From assembly GCF_037652055.1 (NCBI RefSeq), contig NZ_JBBKAH010000013.1, forward strand, positions 1 through 64,000: a stretch of DNA of 64,000 nt, given 5' to 3'. This stretch comes from Pelagibius sp037652055 (GTDB taxonomy: Bacteria; Pseudomonadota; Alphaproteobacteria; Kiloniellales; Kiloniellaceae). Every line of letters begins with the position of its first letter. Position 1 is the first letter of the stretch. The notes below the pieces were generated by a model. That model was not told the origin of the DNA and ran no database searches. It saw only the letters and a program-made list of their open reading frames with translations. Made by a program: the position numbers and the translations under genes. This document shows, one piece after another, positions 9,426 to 18,221 of this stretch.

Positions 9426-10757
9426 ATGAGCGAGCCCCCCTTTACCGAACACTACAGTGCCCTGCGCGATGCCCTGCCCGGCCAGAACCTGGCCTGGCTG
9501 AGCCGCCGGCGCGAGTCCGCCCTGGCCGATTTCTCCAGGCAGGGCTTGCCGACGCCGCGCCAGGAGTCCTGGAAGTACACCAGCCTGAGACCGCTGGAGA
9601 AAGTCGGCTTCGGCGTCGACGGCGCCCCGCGCGCCTGCGTCTCCATCGACCGCGCGCCGAGCCTGCTGCCGGCCGCCTCCGAGCACCATCGCCTCGTCTT
9701 CGTCGACGGCCACTACCGCGCCGACCTGTCGAGCGCCGGCACGTTGCCGGACGGCGCCCAGTTCACGACGCTGCGTGAAGTGATGGCGAAGGATCCGGAC
9801 TGGCTGGAGCGGCACCTCGGCACGCTGTCAGGCGAGCCCGCAAGCAGGGAGAGCCAGCCGCTGCTGGCGCTCAACACCGCGATGATGATGAACGGCTTCG
9901 TGCTGCGGCTCGGCGAAGGCGTGGTGCTGCACGACCCCATCGAGGTGGTTCACCTGGGCGGTGCCGGCGACCGGCCGCTGGCCTACCACCCGCGCAACCT
10001 TATCGTCATGGCGCCGCGCAGCCAGGCGACGCTGATCGAGCACTACACGCACATGGGTGAACAGCCCTACTACACCAACAGCGGCACCGAGGTCAGCCTC
10101 GCCGAGGGCGCGGTGCTGCATCACTATAAGCTGCAGGCCGACGCGCTGAACGCCTTCCACACCGCGACGGTGCACGCGGAAGTGGCCGCCGACGCGCTCT
10201 ACGACGCCTTCGGCATGACCACCGGCGCGCAGCTGTCGCGCAACGAGATCGCGGTGCGCCTGGCCGGCGAAGGCGCCAACTGCCACCTGAACGGAGCCTA
10301 CCTGGTGCGCGGCAAGCAGCACTGCGACAACACCACCCGGATCGACCACCTGGTGCCCAACACCGCCTGCAGCGAGGTCTTCAAGGGCGTCATCGACGAC
10401 GAGGCCCGCGCCGTCTTCCAGGGCAAGATCACCGTCCACCGCGACGCCCAGCACACCAACGGCCACCAGCTTTCAAAGGTGCTGCTGCTGTCCGACCGGG
10501 CCGAGATCGACGCCAAGCCGGAGCTGGAGATCTACGCCGACGACGTCGTCTGCAGCCACGGCGCCACGGCCGGCGACCTGGACCACGACGCGCTGTTCTA
10601 CCTGCGCAGCCGCGGCATCCCGGAGATGGCCGCCCGCTCCATGCTGATCGAGGCCTTCCTGGCCGAGAGCGTCCACAACATCGCGGCCCAGGGCATCTGC
10701 CCGGCCCTCATGTCGTCGATCGGTCACTGGCTGGCCGGCCGCCGGGAAGGGCTCTGA
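9426..10757 (+). CDS. sufD: Fe-S cluster assembly protein SufD
   Basis: SufD pairs with SufB in the scaffold complex and is needed for iron entry. The frame gives 443 residues from ATG 9426, or 448 from GTG 9411, which overlaps the sufC stop; the distance cannot settle which is used. The SufB/D core is clear: NLIVMAPRSQATLIEHY, FKGVIDDEARAVFQGKITVHRDAQHTN, LLLSDRAEIDAKPELEIYADDVVCSHGAT and the end YLRSRGIP. It ends one base before sufS. Confidence 0.96.
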   Translation: MSEPPFTEHYSALRDALPGQNLAWLSRRRESALADFSRQGLPTPRQESWKYTSLRPLEKVGFGVDGAPRACVSIDRAPSLLPAASEHHRLVFVDGHYRADLSSAGTLPDGAQFTTLREVMAKDPDWLERHLGTLSGEPASRESQPLLALNTAMMMNGFVLRLGEGVVLHDPIEVVHLGGAGDRPLAYHPRNLIVMAPRSQATLIEHYTHMGEQPYYTNSGTEVSLAEGAVLHHYKLQADALNAFHTATVHAEVAADALYDAFGMTTGAQLSRNEIAVRLAGEGANCHLNGAYLVRGKQHCDNTTRIDHLVPNTACSEVFKGVIDDEARAVFQGKITVHRDAQHTNGHQLSKVLLLSDRAEIDAKPELEIYADDVVCSHGATAGDLDHDALFYLRSRGIPEMAARSMLIEAFLAESVHNIAAQGICPALMSSIGHWLAGRREGL

Positions 10758-10758
10758 G

Positions 10759-12027
10759 ATGGCGACCGCCGAAAGCCTCCGCACCGCCTTGGTGGGCGAC
10801 AACTCGGTCCGTGCCTTCGACGTCGAGCGCGTACGTGCCGACTTCCCCGTGCTGCGCCAGAGCGTACATGGCAAGCCCCTGGTGTACCTCGACAGCGGCG
10901 CCTCGGCTCAGAAGCCTACGGCGGTGCTGGAGGCCATGGACGAGGTCTACCGGTCCTGCTACGCAAACGTGCATCGCGGCGCGTACTATTTCAGCCAGCA
11001 TCTGACCGACCGCTACGAAGGCGTACGCGCCAAGGTCGCGCGCTTTCTGAATGCCGCCTCCGACCAGGAGATCGTATTCACCCGCAATGTCACCGAGGCG
11101 ATCAACCTGGTGGCGCACAGTTTCGGCGACAAGCTGGCCGCCGGCGACGAGGTGATCATCTCCGAGATGGAGCACCACGCCAACATCGTGCCCTGGCAGC
11201 TGCTGCGCGACCGCCGGGGAATCACCCTGAAAGTGGTGCCGGTCGCCGAAGACGGCAGCTTCCGCCTCGATGCATACGAAAGCATGCTGGGGCCGAAGAC
11301 CAGGCTGGTCGCCCTCACCCACGTTTCCAACGTGCTGGGGACGGTCACGCCGATGAAGGAGATCATCCGCCTCGCCCACAAGGCGGGCGTGCCGGTGCTG
11401 GTGGACGGCGCCCAGGCGGTGGTCCACGGCAAGGTCGACGTGCGCGACCTCGACGCCGACTTCTACGCCTTCACCGGCCACAAGCTCTATGGCCCGACCG
11501 CCATCGGCGTGCTGTACGGCAAGGCGGAGCTCCTGAAGGCGATGCCGCCTTTCCTGGGGGGCGGCGACATGATCCGCACGGTGAGCTTCGCCGAGACCAC
11601 CTATGCCGACCCGCCGCACCGCTTCGAGGCCGGCACACCGCCCATTGTCGAGGCGATCGGCCTGGGCGCCGCCATCGACTACGTGAACGCCATCGGCCAG
11701 GACGCCATCGCCGCCCACGAGGCCGGGCTGCTGGCCCATGCGACCGAGCGCCTGAGCCAGGTCAAAGGCCTCACCATCATCGGGACGGCGAAGGAGAAGG
11801 CCGCGATCATCTCCTTCGTGCTGGACGGCATCCACCCGCACGATATCGGCACCATCGTCGACCGCGAGGGCGTCGCCATCCGTGTTGGCCACCACTGCGC
11901 CCAGCCGCTGATGGAGCGCTTCGGGGTGCCGGCGACGGCGCGCGCCTCCATGGGACTCTACAACACCCCCGGGGAGATCGACGTGCTGGCCAAGGCACTG
12001 GAAAAGGTGAAGGACATTTTTGGCTGA
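10759..12027 (+). CDS. sufS: Cysteine desulfurase SufS
   Basis: This 422-residue PLP enzyme releases sulfur from cysteine as a persulfide. The PLP lysine is K242 in TGHKLYGP and the persulfide cysteine is C380 in RVGHHCAQP; the group II (SufS) loop is present. Conserved EMEHHANIVPWQ and HVSNVLGT support the assignment. In organisms with SufU, the persulfide is passed to that partner, encoded 3 bases downstream. Confidence 0.98.
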   Translation: MATAESLRTALVGDNSVRAFDVERVRADFPVLRQSVHGKPLVYLDSGASAQKPTAVLEAMDEVYRSCYANVHRGAYYFSQHLTDRYEGVRAKVARFLNAASDQEIVFTRNVTEAINLVAHSFGDKLAAGDEVIISEMEHHANIVPWQLLRDRRGITLKVVPVAEDGSFRLDAYESMLGPKTRLVALTHVSNVLGTVTPMKEIIRLAHKAGVPVLVDGAQAVVHGKVDVRDLDADFYAFTGHKLYGPTAIGVLYGKAELLKAMPPFLGGGDMIRTVSFAETTYADPPHRFEAGTPPIVEAIGLGAAIDYVNAIGQDAIAAHEAGLLAHATERLSQVKGLTIIGTAKEKAAIISFVLDGIHPHDIGTIVDREGVAIRVGHHCAQPLMERFGVPATARASMGLYNTPGEIDVLAKALEKVKDIFG

Positions 12028-12030
12028 GCC

Positions 12031-12501
12031 ATGGATGACCTGCTGCGCGACCTCTACCAGGAAGTGATCCTGGACCACGGCAAGCACCCGCGGAACCACC
12101 GCCACCCGCCGGGCGCCAACCACCAGGCGCGCGGCTACAACCCGCTGTGCGGCGACCAGGTGACCATCTACCTGGAGACCGATGCCGGGGGCCGCATCGC
12201 CGATGTCGCCTTCGAGGGCAAGGGCTGCGCCATCTCCATCGCCTCGGCTTCGATGATGACCGAGGTGCTGCGCGGCAAGACCGAAGCCGAGGCGCGCCGC
12301 TTGTTCGAGGTCTTCCACCGCCTCTGCACCGAGGACGGCTTCGACCTGGAGCAGGTGGAGATCGCCGACCGGGAGGCGCTGGAGCGCCTGCAGGTGCTGT
12401 CCGGCGTGCGCGCGTTTCCGGTGCGCGTAAAGTGCGCCACCCTCGCCTGGCACGCCATGACGGCGGCGCTGGACGGCGAAGCGGCGACAACGACCGAGTA
12501 G
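12031..12501 (+). CDS. sufU: SufU / IscU-like sulfur acceptor
   Basis: These 156 residues form an IscU-fold protein with conserved C40 and D42 (NPLCGD), C66 (GKGCAIS) and C135 (VKCATLAWH), and the 18-20 residue insertion between the second and third Cys that distinguishes SufU from IscU. SufU accepts sulfur from SufS by zinc-ligand exchange. Its place between sufS and sufT is typical of alphaproteobacterial suf operons that lack sufE. Confidence 0.93.
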   Translation: MDDLLRDLYQEVILDHGKHPRNHRHPPGANHQARGYNPLCGDQVTIYLETDAGGRIADVAFEGKGCAISIASASMMTEVLRGKTEAEARRLFEVFHRLCTEDGFDLEQVEIADREALERLQVLSGVRAFPVRVKCATLAWHAMTAALDGEAATTTE

Positions 12502-12514
12502 GGACACGAGGGAC

Positions 12515-12931
12515 ATGAACGACCAACCGCCCCGCCAGCACCCCCTGGGCATGGACACTTTCGGCTTCGGCGCCGCGCCGGAGGGCCTGACCGCGCGCGC
12601 CGGGGCGCCGCTGCAGCCCGGCATGCCGGCGGCCGGGCGCGAGGCGATCGAAGACGCCATCCGTCAGGTGCACGATCCGGAGATCCCGGTGAACATCTAT
12701 GACCTCGGCCTCATCTACGGCCTCGACATCCACCCCGATGGCTCGGTCGCCATCGAGATGACCCTGACCGCCCCCGCCTGCCCGGTGGCCGGCGAGATGC
12801 CGCAGCAGGTCGCCGAGGCGGTCGCGGGGGCCGAGGGCGTCGGCGAGGTCCAGGTGACGCTGACCTGGGATCCGCCCTGGACGCCGGAGCGGATGTCCGA
12901 GGACGCCAAGCTCGCACTTGGAATGTTCTAG
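12515..12931 (+). CDS. sufT: SufT, MIP18/DUF59 family Fe-S assembly protein
   Basis: This 138-residue protein has an unconserved N-terminal extension of about 45 residues and then the DUF59 domain: IRQVHDPEIPVNIYDLGLIYG, the reactive-cysteine motif LTAPACPVAG and the ending VTLTWDPPWTPERMSEDAKLALGM. SufT-type proteins act in Fe-S maturation, helping late cluster delivery. It belongs to the operon, 13 bases after sufU. Confidence 0.94.
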   Translation: MNDQPPRQHPLGMDTFGFGAAPEGLTARAGAPLQPGMPAAGREAIEDAIRQVHDPEIPVNIYDLGLIYGLDIHPDGSVAIEMTLTAPACPVAGEMPQQVAEAVAGAEGVGEVQVTLTWDPPWTPERMSEDAKLALGMF

Positions 12932-13009
12932 GAATATCAACAACCTAGGAGGCCCCTTTCGCCACCGGAAGGGAATCCTTATATTTGTTGGGTAGGAAGT
13001 AGGATCACC

Positions 13010-13348
13010 ATGGCTATTGCGAACCTGATCACTCTCACCGACGCGGCGGCAAACCGCGTGAAGGAGCTCATCTCCAGGAGCGAGGAGCCCGTGCTCGGCC
13101 TGCGCGTCGGCGTCAGCACCAAGGGCTGCTCGGGCATGAGCTACGTGGTCGAGTACGCCAAGGAACAGCGCAAGCTGGAAGACGTCGTCGAGGACAAGGG
13201 CGTGAAGATCTTCATCGATCCCACCGCCGTCATGTTCCTGCTCGGCAGCGAGATGGACTACGTCGACGACAAGTTCCAGAGCGGCTTCGTGTTCACCAAT
13301 CCCAACGAAAAGGGCCGCTGCGGCTGCGGCGAGTCTTTCCACGTCTGA
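13010..13348 (+). CDS. sufA: A-type Fe-S carrier SufA
   Basis: This 112-residue HesB/IscA-type carrier has the three ligand cysteines C40 (TKGCSGMSY), C104 and C106 (RCGCGESF). It passes clusters from the SufBCD scaffold to targets. It follows sufT after 78 bases that contain an A/T-rich stretch (CTTATATTTGTTG) and AGGA-rich sequence, so a secondary promoter is possible. ErpA/IscA cannot be excluded by sequence alone, but the operon favours SufA. Confidence 0.93.
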   Translation: MAIANLITLTDAAANRVKELISRSEEPVLGLRVGVSTKGCSGMSYVVEYAKEQRKLEDVVEDKGVKIFIDPTAVMFLLGSEMDYVDDKFQSGFVFTNPNEKGRCGCGESFHV

Positions 13349-13496
13349 GCGGCCCCGTCCGGCTGATCCCGTCCGGCCGGCCCTCGATTGCTGCCATTTT
13401 CGCTTTATTTGCGACGACTGCCCGACCGCGCCTGTTAATAACCGGCTAAAACCTTCCGCGTAAGTATGCCGCTCCAGGCAGTGCGGGAGATCGGGA

Positions 13497-14582
13497 ATGA
13501 GCAGTACGCTGGGCACGGACAGCCTGAGGCCCCTTGCGCGCGCTAGGTCGTCCAACCTGCCCTCGCCCCAGCGGGCCCTGCAGTGGCTGCTGGCGCTTCC
13601 AGAAGGAATCGGCGCCGCCATTCTCGTGGTGACCGCCTTCTCCCTCACCGTGCTCTCCATCGCCTTCGTCTACGAGGCGCCGCTGACGATACCGCGTGAG
13701 CGCGTCAGCGTGGCGCTCGGCTACAGCGCGGTATTTCCGGTCATCGGCGCGATGGCCATCTACATCCTGTTCCGCGCGGCCAGGGTCGTGCTGCGCCGGA
13801 CCCGCCCCGGCGATCCGCCGCTGGCGCAGATGATCGCCGTCGACATCACCTTCATGTGCCTTTTTCTGGCGGCCACCTATTTTCATTTCAGCCTGAAAAC
13901 CTGGGTCCAGATCATCAATCCGGCCCTCTACGACGATCACTACATACGGCTGGATCGCAGCCTGCAGCCGGTGATCGATCTCTTCTATTGGATACGCGCG
14001 ACCTATTTCACCGCGGTGGTGAATACCGACGACTGGTACCAGGCGGCGTTCCTTCTGATGTTCATCAGCGGTTTCTGCACCTTCGCGGTCACGCGCAATG
14101 CGGTCTATCCGCGGTTCTGCCTCGGGGTGCTGCTGACGATGAGCCTGGGTGCCCTGTCTTACATGGTCGCGCCGGCCCTCGGGCCTTTCCTCTTCGAGGA
14201 GGGCCTGAACGAAAAGGCCACCAATGCGCAGGCCGGCATGCTGTGGGCCCATCAACAGGTGAAGCAGCGGGGCATGGAATGGATCGCCGAAGCCGGCCAC
14301 AGCTACTTCACCGGTGCCCTGGCGGCTATGCCATCGCTGCACATCGCCCACGCCGTCGTGATGACCTGGTTCGTCGTCCAGGCGCGCTCGATGCTGCTGT
14401 CGCTGTTCCTGCCGATCGGCTTCTGGGTCATCATCGAATCCGTCGCGTCGCGCTGGCACTACCTCATCGACCTGCCGATCGGCGCCCTGCTCGCGGTGTT
14501 CATCATCTGGCTGACCCATCGCCTGGTGCCGTTGCCGCGCCACCGGAAAGTCGGATCGAAACGCCACCAAGCTTGGATTTAA
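13497..14582 (+). CDS. PAP2-superfamily membrane protein (Aur1/PAP2_3-like)
   Basis: This 361-residue inner-membrane protein has about six hydrophobic segments. It carries the PAP2 active-site motifs C2 (MPSLHIAHAV, about residues 278-287) and C3 (SRWHYLIDLPIG, about 320-331), with the catalytic His residues in SLH and HYLID. The spacing fits the inositolphosphotransferase-like PAP2_3 branch. Lipid phosphatase or phosphotransferase activity at the membrane is expected; the substrate is unknown. It is the first of three consecutive envelope genes on the same strand. Confidence 0.8.
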   Translation: MSSTLGTDSLRPLARARSSNLPSPQRALQWLLALPEGIGAAILVVTAFSLTVLSIAFVYEAPLTIPRERVSVALGYSAVFPVIGAMAIYILFRAARVVLRRTRPGDPPLAQMIAVDITFMCLFLAATYFHFSLKTWVQIINPALYDDHYIRLDRSLQPVIDLFYWIRATYFTAVVNTDDWYQAAFLLMFISGFCTFAVTRNAVYPRFCLGVLLTMSLGALSYMVAPALGPFLFEEGLNEKATNAQAGMLWAHQQVKQRGMEWIAEAGHSYFTGALAAMPSLHIAHAVVMTWFVVQARSMLLSLFLPIGFWVIIESVASRWHYLIDLPIGALLAVFIIWLTHRLVPLPRHRKVGSKRHQAWI

Positions 14583-14648
14583 TCGAAACTTAGCGCTTTC
14601 GTCGGAGGCTAGCGCCCGGCTTTCCCCTCCTCGAAACGCGGCGGCACC

Positions 14649-16508
14649 ATGTCATCCTTTCGCCGAAGAGCAACCTGGCCGGTTCGCTTGCTGCCCCTGC
14701 TGGTCCTCATCGCCTGCTGGGCTCTGCTGCACACCGCGCTGGTCGTGCTCGGCGATCAGCCGGGCGCGGAGTTCGGGCTGACCGGCCCGGACAGCTTCAT
14801 GCGCATGGTGCGCGTGACGGAGCTGTGGAATCAGGGACAGTGGTTCGACACGACCATCGAGCGTGCCAATGCGCCCTACGGCGACAGCCTGCACTGGACC
14901 CGTCCCTTCGACATTCTCCTGATTCTGCTGTCCCTGCCGTTGAGCCTCGTCATGGGCGGCGCAAATGGGCTCCACCTTGCCGGCGTGCTGGTTTCCCCGC
15001 TGCTCCAGCTCGCCACGGCACTTCTGATGATTTGGACGCTCAGGCCGCTGGTCCGCCCGAACACCTGGTTCGTTCCCGCGCTGGCCGCCCTGATTCAGCC
15101 CTCCGTGCTTGCCTATTCCATGGTGGGCAAGGCGGACCACCATACCTTGATGATTCTGGGCTTCGTCGCGACGGCCGGCTTCATGCTGCGGGCCCTGCGC
15201 AATCCGCTCGACTCGCGCCCTGCCCTTTTGGCCGGCCTGGTCGTCGGTCTCGGGATCTGGGTATCGGTGGAGTTCTTCCTTGTCGCCGGCGTCTGCCTGG
15301 CCGCGCTGGGTCTGGCCTGGCTGTTCGGCGAACGCGACAGGGCGGCCCAGAATAAATGGTTCGCGCTGGCCATGAGCGGCGTGCTGCTGGTGGCGCTGGT
15401 TGTCGAGCGGCCCTTCGCTCAGATCCTCGAAGCCAGCTATGACAAGGTGTCTTCCGTTCACTACCTGCTGGCTGTGTGCATCCTGCTGTTCTGGCGGTGT
15501 GTCGAAAGTGCCGAGCTTCGCCGAGGGACCACGATGCGCTTCGTCGGCCGCGCGGCAGCGGCCGTGGTGGGTTGCGGCTCGCTTGTCGTGCTGGTCGCCG
15601 TGGTCCATCCGCTGTTCTTTGCCGGTCCGATGGCCGAGGTCGATCCGCGCATTCTGCCGATCTGGCTGGACGGCGTCCTTGAGATGCGCCCTCTCTTCCC
15701 GAACGGTCCGGAAGGAACCGCCCGCTTCATCCTCTACCTGGGTGGCGTCGTTCTCGTCGTCCCGTTCATCGGCCTCAAGCTCCTTTCCGAAGGGTTCCGC
15801 TCCGACCGCTTCTTCGCGCATCTCTTCATCCTGCTCTGCTGCGTCGTGATGACGGCTGCCGCGCTGCCGCATATGCGCTTTGCCGGCTATCCCGAGATCG
15901 CCTTCCTCATCGCCTTCTCGGTGGTTCTGGACGACTTCCTGCACTGGACCGCCCGTATCGGCAACGACCTGCCCCGCGGCTTCCTGCGGGGCGGCTTTAT
16001 TGCCGTTCTGCTGCTGGGCCCGGTCCTGGTCGGCATCACGTTGCTTGCCAAGCAGACGACCGTTACAGCGACAGCCGCAACCGGCACCGTCGCCCCGCAG
16101 CGCTGCGACGTGCCGGCGATCGCCCGCTATCTGGAAAGCGATCCGCGCTGGACGCAGGCACCGCTGACCATCCTGGCCTTCATGGACATCGGGCCGGAGC
16201 TCCTGTACCGCACGCGCCACCGGGTCATCGGTACGCCGTACCATCGCAATGGTGGCGGCATCTTCGACGGCTACCAGGCCCTGGCCACCAGCGACGAAGC
16301 CACAGCGCACGCCCTCATCGGGCGGCGGCAGGTCGATCTGGTTCTGTTGTGCGGGGTGGCGGCCGAGGAAGCGTTCTATACGTCACCGGATGGTAAAGAG
16401 AACCTTTACCAACGCCTGGCGCGCGGCGACGCGCCGAACTGGCTTGCCGCCGTAGAGGTCCCCCCGGCGCTCGCCCCGCAGGTCCGCTTCTATCGAGTCA
16501 TCCGCTGA
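14649..16508 (+). CDS. STT3-like GT-C fold membrane protein
   Basis: This 619-residue polytopic protein has roughly twelve hydrophobic segments and a C-terminal soluble domain (about residues 480-619). The N-terminal region GPDSFMRMVRVTELWNQG with an Asp-Arg-Met pattern and the later KADHHTLMILGF (Asp-His-His) resemble the first loop and the DHH-type metal-binding loop of STT3/PglB oligosaccharyltransferases and related GT-C enzymes. A lipid-linked sugar donor is likely for that fold. WWDYG, the hallmark of true STT3, was not seen, so the acceptor is unknown. Confidence 0.65.
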   Translation: MSSFRRRATWPVRLLPLLVLIACWALLHTALVVLGDQPGAEFGLTGPDSFMRMVRVTELWNQGQWFDTTIERANAPYGDSLHWTRPFDILLILLSLPLSLVMGGANGLHLAGVLVSPLLQLATALLMIWTLRPLVRPNTWFVPALAALIQPSVLAYSMVGKADHHTLMILGFVATAGFMLRALRNPLDSRPALLAGLVVGLGIWVSVEFFLVAGVCLAALGLAWLFGERDRAAQNKWFALAMSGVLLVALVVERPFAQILEASYDKVSSVHYLLAVCILLFWRCVESAELRRGTTMRFVGRAAAAVVGCGSLVVLVAVVHPLFFAGPMAEVDPRILPIWLDGVLEMRPLFPNGPEGTARFILYLGGVVLVVPFIGLKLLSEGFRSDRFFAHLFILLCCVVMTAAALPHMRFAGYPEIAFLIAFSVVLDDFLHWTARIGNDLPRGFLRGGFIAVLLLGPVLVGITLLAKQTTVTATAATGTVAPQRCDVPAIARYLESDPRWTQAPLTILAFMDIGPELLYRTRHRVIGTPYHRNGGGIFDGYQALATSDEATAHALIGRRQVDLVLLCGVAAEEAFYTSPDGKENLYQRLARGDAPNWLAAVEVPPALAPQVRFYRVIR

Positions 16509-16601
16509 ACGTCCACCGAGCGGCCAGGCCAGGGCATTAGGGAAATATTGAGCGTATTCGCTCAGACTTCCCGCCGACTTTCATTCAGCAGGTAAGCGAC
16601 G

Positions 16602-17651
16602 GTGCAGCGAAATCCGGTCCACGCACAGCAAGCGGCCCTGTCCGCCGCCTGGGAGCCAGGGTCTCCCCGCATCGCCGTGCTGCTGCCTTGCTACAACGAA
16701 GAAGCGGCGATCCCCCGCGTGGTAGCCGACTTTCGAGCAGCCCTGCCGCAGGCGCGCATCTACGTCTACGACAATGCCTCCACGGACCGCACCGCCGACG
16801 TTGCCGCCGCGGCCGGCGCCCTGGTCATGCGCGAACCACTGCGCGGCAAAGGCAACGTGGTGCGCCGCATGTTCGCCGACATCGAAGCCGATATCTACGT
16901 TCTGGCTGACGGCGACGATACCTATGATGCCGCAGCCGCGCCCGATCTGGTGGAAACGCTGTGCCGCGAGCAGCTGGACATGGTCAACGCAGCCCGCGTC
17001 AATACCAGACACGAGGCCTACCGCCGCGGCCACAAGCTGGGCAATCGCTTGTTCACGCAGATTGTCAGTGGCCTCTTCGGCAAGCGATTCAACGACATCC
17101 TCTCGGGCTATCGTGTGTTCTCGCGCCGTTTCGTGAAATCCTTTCCCGCCCTGTCCCAGGGCTTCGAGATCGAGACCGAGCTTACGGTCCATGCCCTGGA
17201 GCTGCGCATGCCGGTCGGCGAAGTCATGACGGACTACAAAGAGCGGCCGGAGGGGACGCAGAGCAAGCTCAACACCTTCCGCGACGGGCTGCGGATTCTC
17301 ATGACTATTCTGCGCCTGACGAAAGAGGAGCGGCCCCTGGCCTTCTTCTCGGCCGGCGGCACGTTGCTGGCCTTGGCGTCGCTGGTGCTGGCCTTTCCGC
17401 TCTTCGTTACCTACTTCGAGACTGGGCTGGTGCCCCGGCTGCCGACGGCCGTGCTGGTCTGCGCCCTCAATATTCTGGCCTTCCTCAGCTTCGCCTGCGG
17501 TCTGATTCTTGATTCGGTTTCCCGCGGAAGGCGGGAAATGAAACGCCTGCACTACCTGGCGCTGCCCGCCCCAGTGCCGCAGCCACGGCCAGAAGTGATG
17601 CAAGAGGCAGAGGACCGCTCTCAGGTCTCCGCAAACGCGCTGGCCATTTAG
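16602..17651 (+). CDS. Family 2 glycosyltransferase with C-terminal membrane segments
   Basis: This 349-residue protein starts at a GTG. The GT2 domain (about 22-240) has IAVLLPCYNEEAAIP, YDNASTDRT and the metal-binding DxD-like ADGDDTY, followed by SGYRVFSRRF and GFEIETELT. Two hydrophobic segments (about 251-273 and 287-308) anchor it. The pattern is that of polyprenyl-phosphate sugar synthases (DPM1/ArnC type) that build the lipid-linked sugar used by GT-C enzymes, which fits the STT3-like gene just upstream. Confidence 0.88.
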   Translation: MQRNPVHAQQAALSAAWEPGSPRIAVLLPCYNEEAAIPRVVADFRAALPQARIYVYDNASTDRTADVAAAAGALVMREPLRGKGNVVRRMFADIEADIYVLADGDDTYDAAAAPDLVETLCREQLDMVNAARVNTRHEAYRRGHKLGNRLFTQIVSGLFGKRFNDILSGYRVFSRRFVKSFPALSQGFEIETELTVHALELRMPVGEVMTDYKERPEGTQSKLNTFRDGLRILMTILRLTKEERPLAFFSAGGTLLALASLVLAFPLFVTYFETGLVPRLPTAVLVCALNILAFLSFACGLILDSVSRGRREMKRLHYLALPAPVPQPRPEVMQEAEDRSQVSANALAI

Positions 17652-17870
17652 AGTCCTGGCTCGACTATCTCTTTGTAAGTGCGTTATTTTCCATTCAATA
17701 AATTTTTAATCAATAGTATTTGCAATTTAACGAAGTATTAGATCAATAAAACCATGATGCGATTGAACTATTTTTCTGCACGCACGACTGAAAGCCTGTT
17801 CGTTTTACCTTTTTTTAATAGGGGTCGAGCATTATTCGTCTCGGATATGCGTGCATAGGAGGTCGCAATC
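17652..17870. promoter_or_regulatory. A/T-rich leader and promoter region of the pilin gene
   Basis: This gap is strikingly A/T-rich compared with its surroundings, with runs such as AATAAATTTTTAATCAATAG (near 17699-17718) and TTTTTTTAATAG near 17813. It ends with the pilin ribosome binding site (AGGAGGT at 17859-17865). It must carry the promoter for flp; I could not choose a single -35/-10 pair. Confidence 0.5.
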
Positions 17871-18065
17871 ATGATCAACACGATTAAGAATTTTCTGAAC
17901 GATGAATCCGGCGCCACGGCCATTGAGTACGGTCTGATCGCCGCCCTTGTTTCGGTCGCCGCCATCGCTGCCCTGCAGTCCCTCGGTGGGTCCCTGCAGA
18001 GCATCTTCGGCGTCGTGTCCACTGAGCTGGGCAACGCGGCTGCCAACGCCAACGCCGGCAGCTAA
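17871..18065 (+). CDS. flp: Flp-type pilin
   Basis: This 64-residue prepilin has a short charged leader and the Flp processing site after G14 (ESG|ATAIEYG). The mature protein starts with the A-T-A-I-E-Y motif containing the Glu5-Tyr6 pair, followed by the hydrophobic helix GLIAALVSVAAIAAL and a Ala/Asn-rich tail. It is cut by the CpaA peptidase encoded downstream and polymerised by the Cpa/Tad machine. It has a strong ribosome binding site, and two hairpins follow, as expected for a highly expressed gene. Confidence 0.97.
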   Translation: MINTIKNFLNDESGATAIEYGLIAALVSVAAIAALQSLGGSLQSIFGVVSTELGNAAANANAGS

Positions 18066-18075
18066 CCCTCGGATC

Positions 18076-18099
18076 CAGCGGATCCTTCGGGATCCGCTG
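18076..18099 (+). terminator. GC-rich hairpin with TTCG loop after flp
   Basis: CAGCGGATCC (18076-18085) pairs perfectly with its complement at 18090-18099 around a TTCG tetraloop. There is no U-run directly after it, so it may protect the 3' end of flp mRNA rather than terminate by itself. Confidence 0.75.
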
Positions 18100-18111
18100 C
18101 TTCAATCGAAG

Positions 18112-18156
18112 AAGATAGGGCCCGGGGCTGAGTCCTCGCGGCCCTATCTTTCTTTC
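18112..18156 (+). terminator. Intrinsic terminator between flp and cpaA
   Basis: AAGATAGGGCC (18112-18122) pairs with its complement at 18140-18150 through a 17-base loop, followed by TCTTTC. Together with the preceding hairpin it should keep flp transcript levels far above those of the assembly genes. Confidence 0.85.
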
Positions 18157-18221
18157 GGGCGACCCCGTGTGAACCTGTGGTCTCACACGCGAGATTAGAC
18201 GTTTAGTCGAAGGGCGATGCG

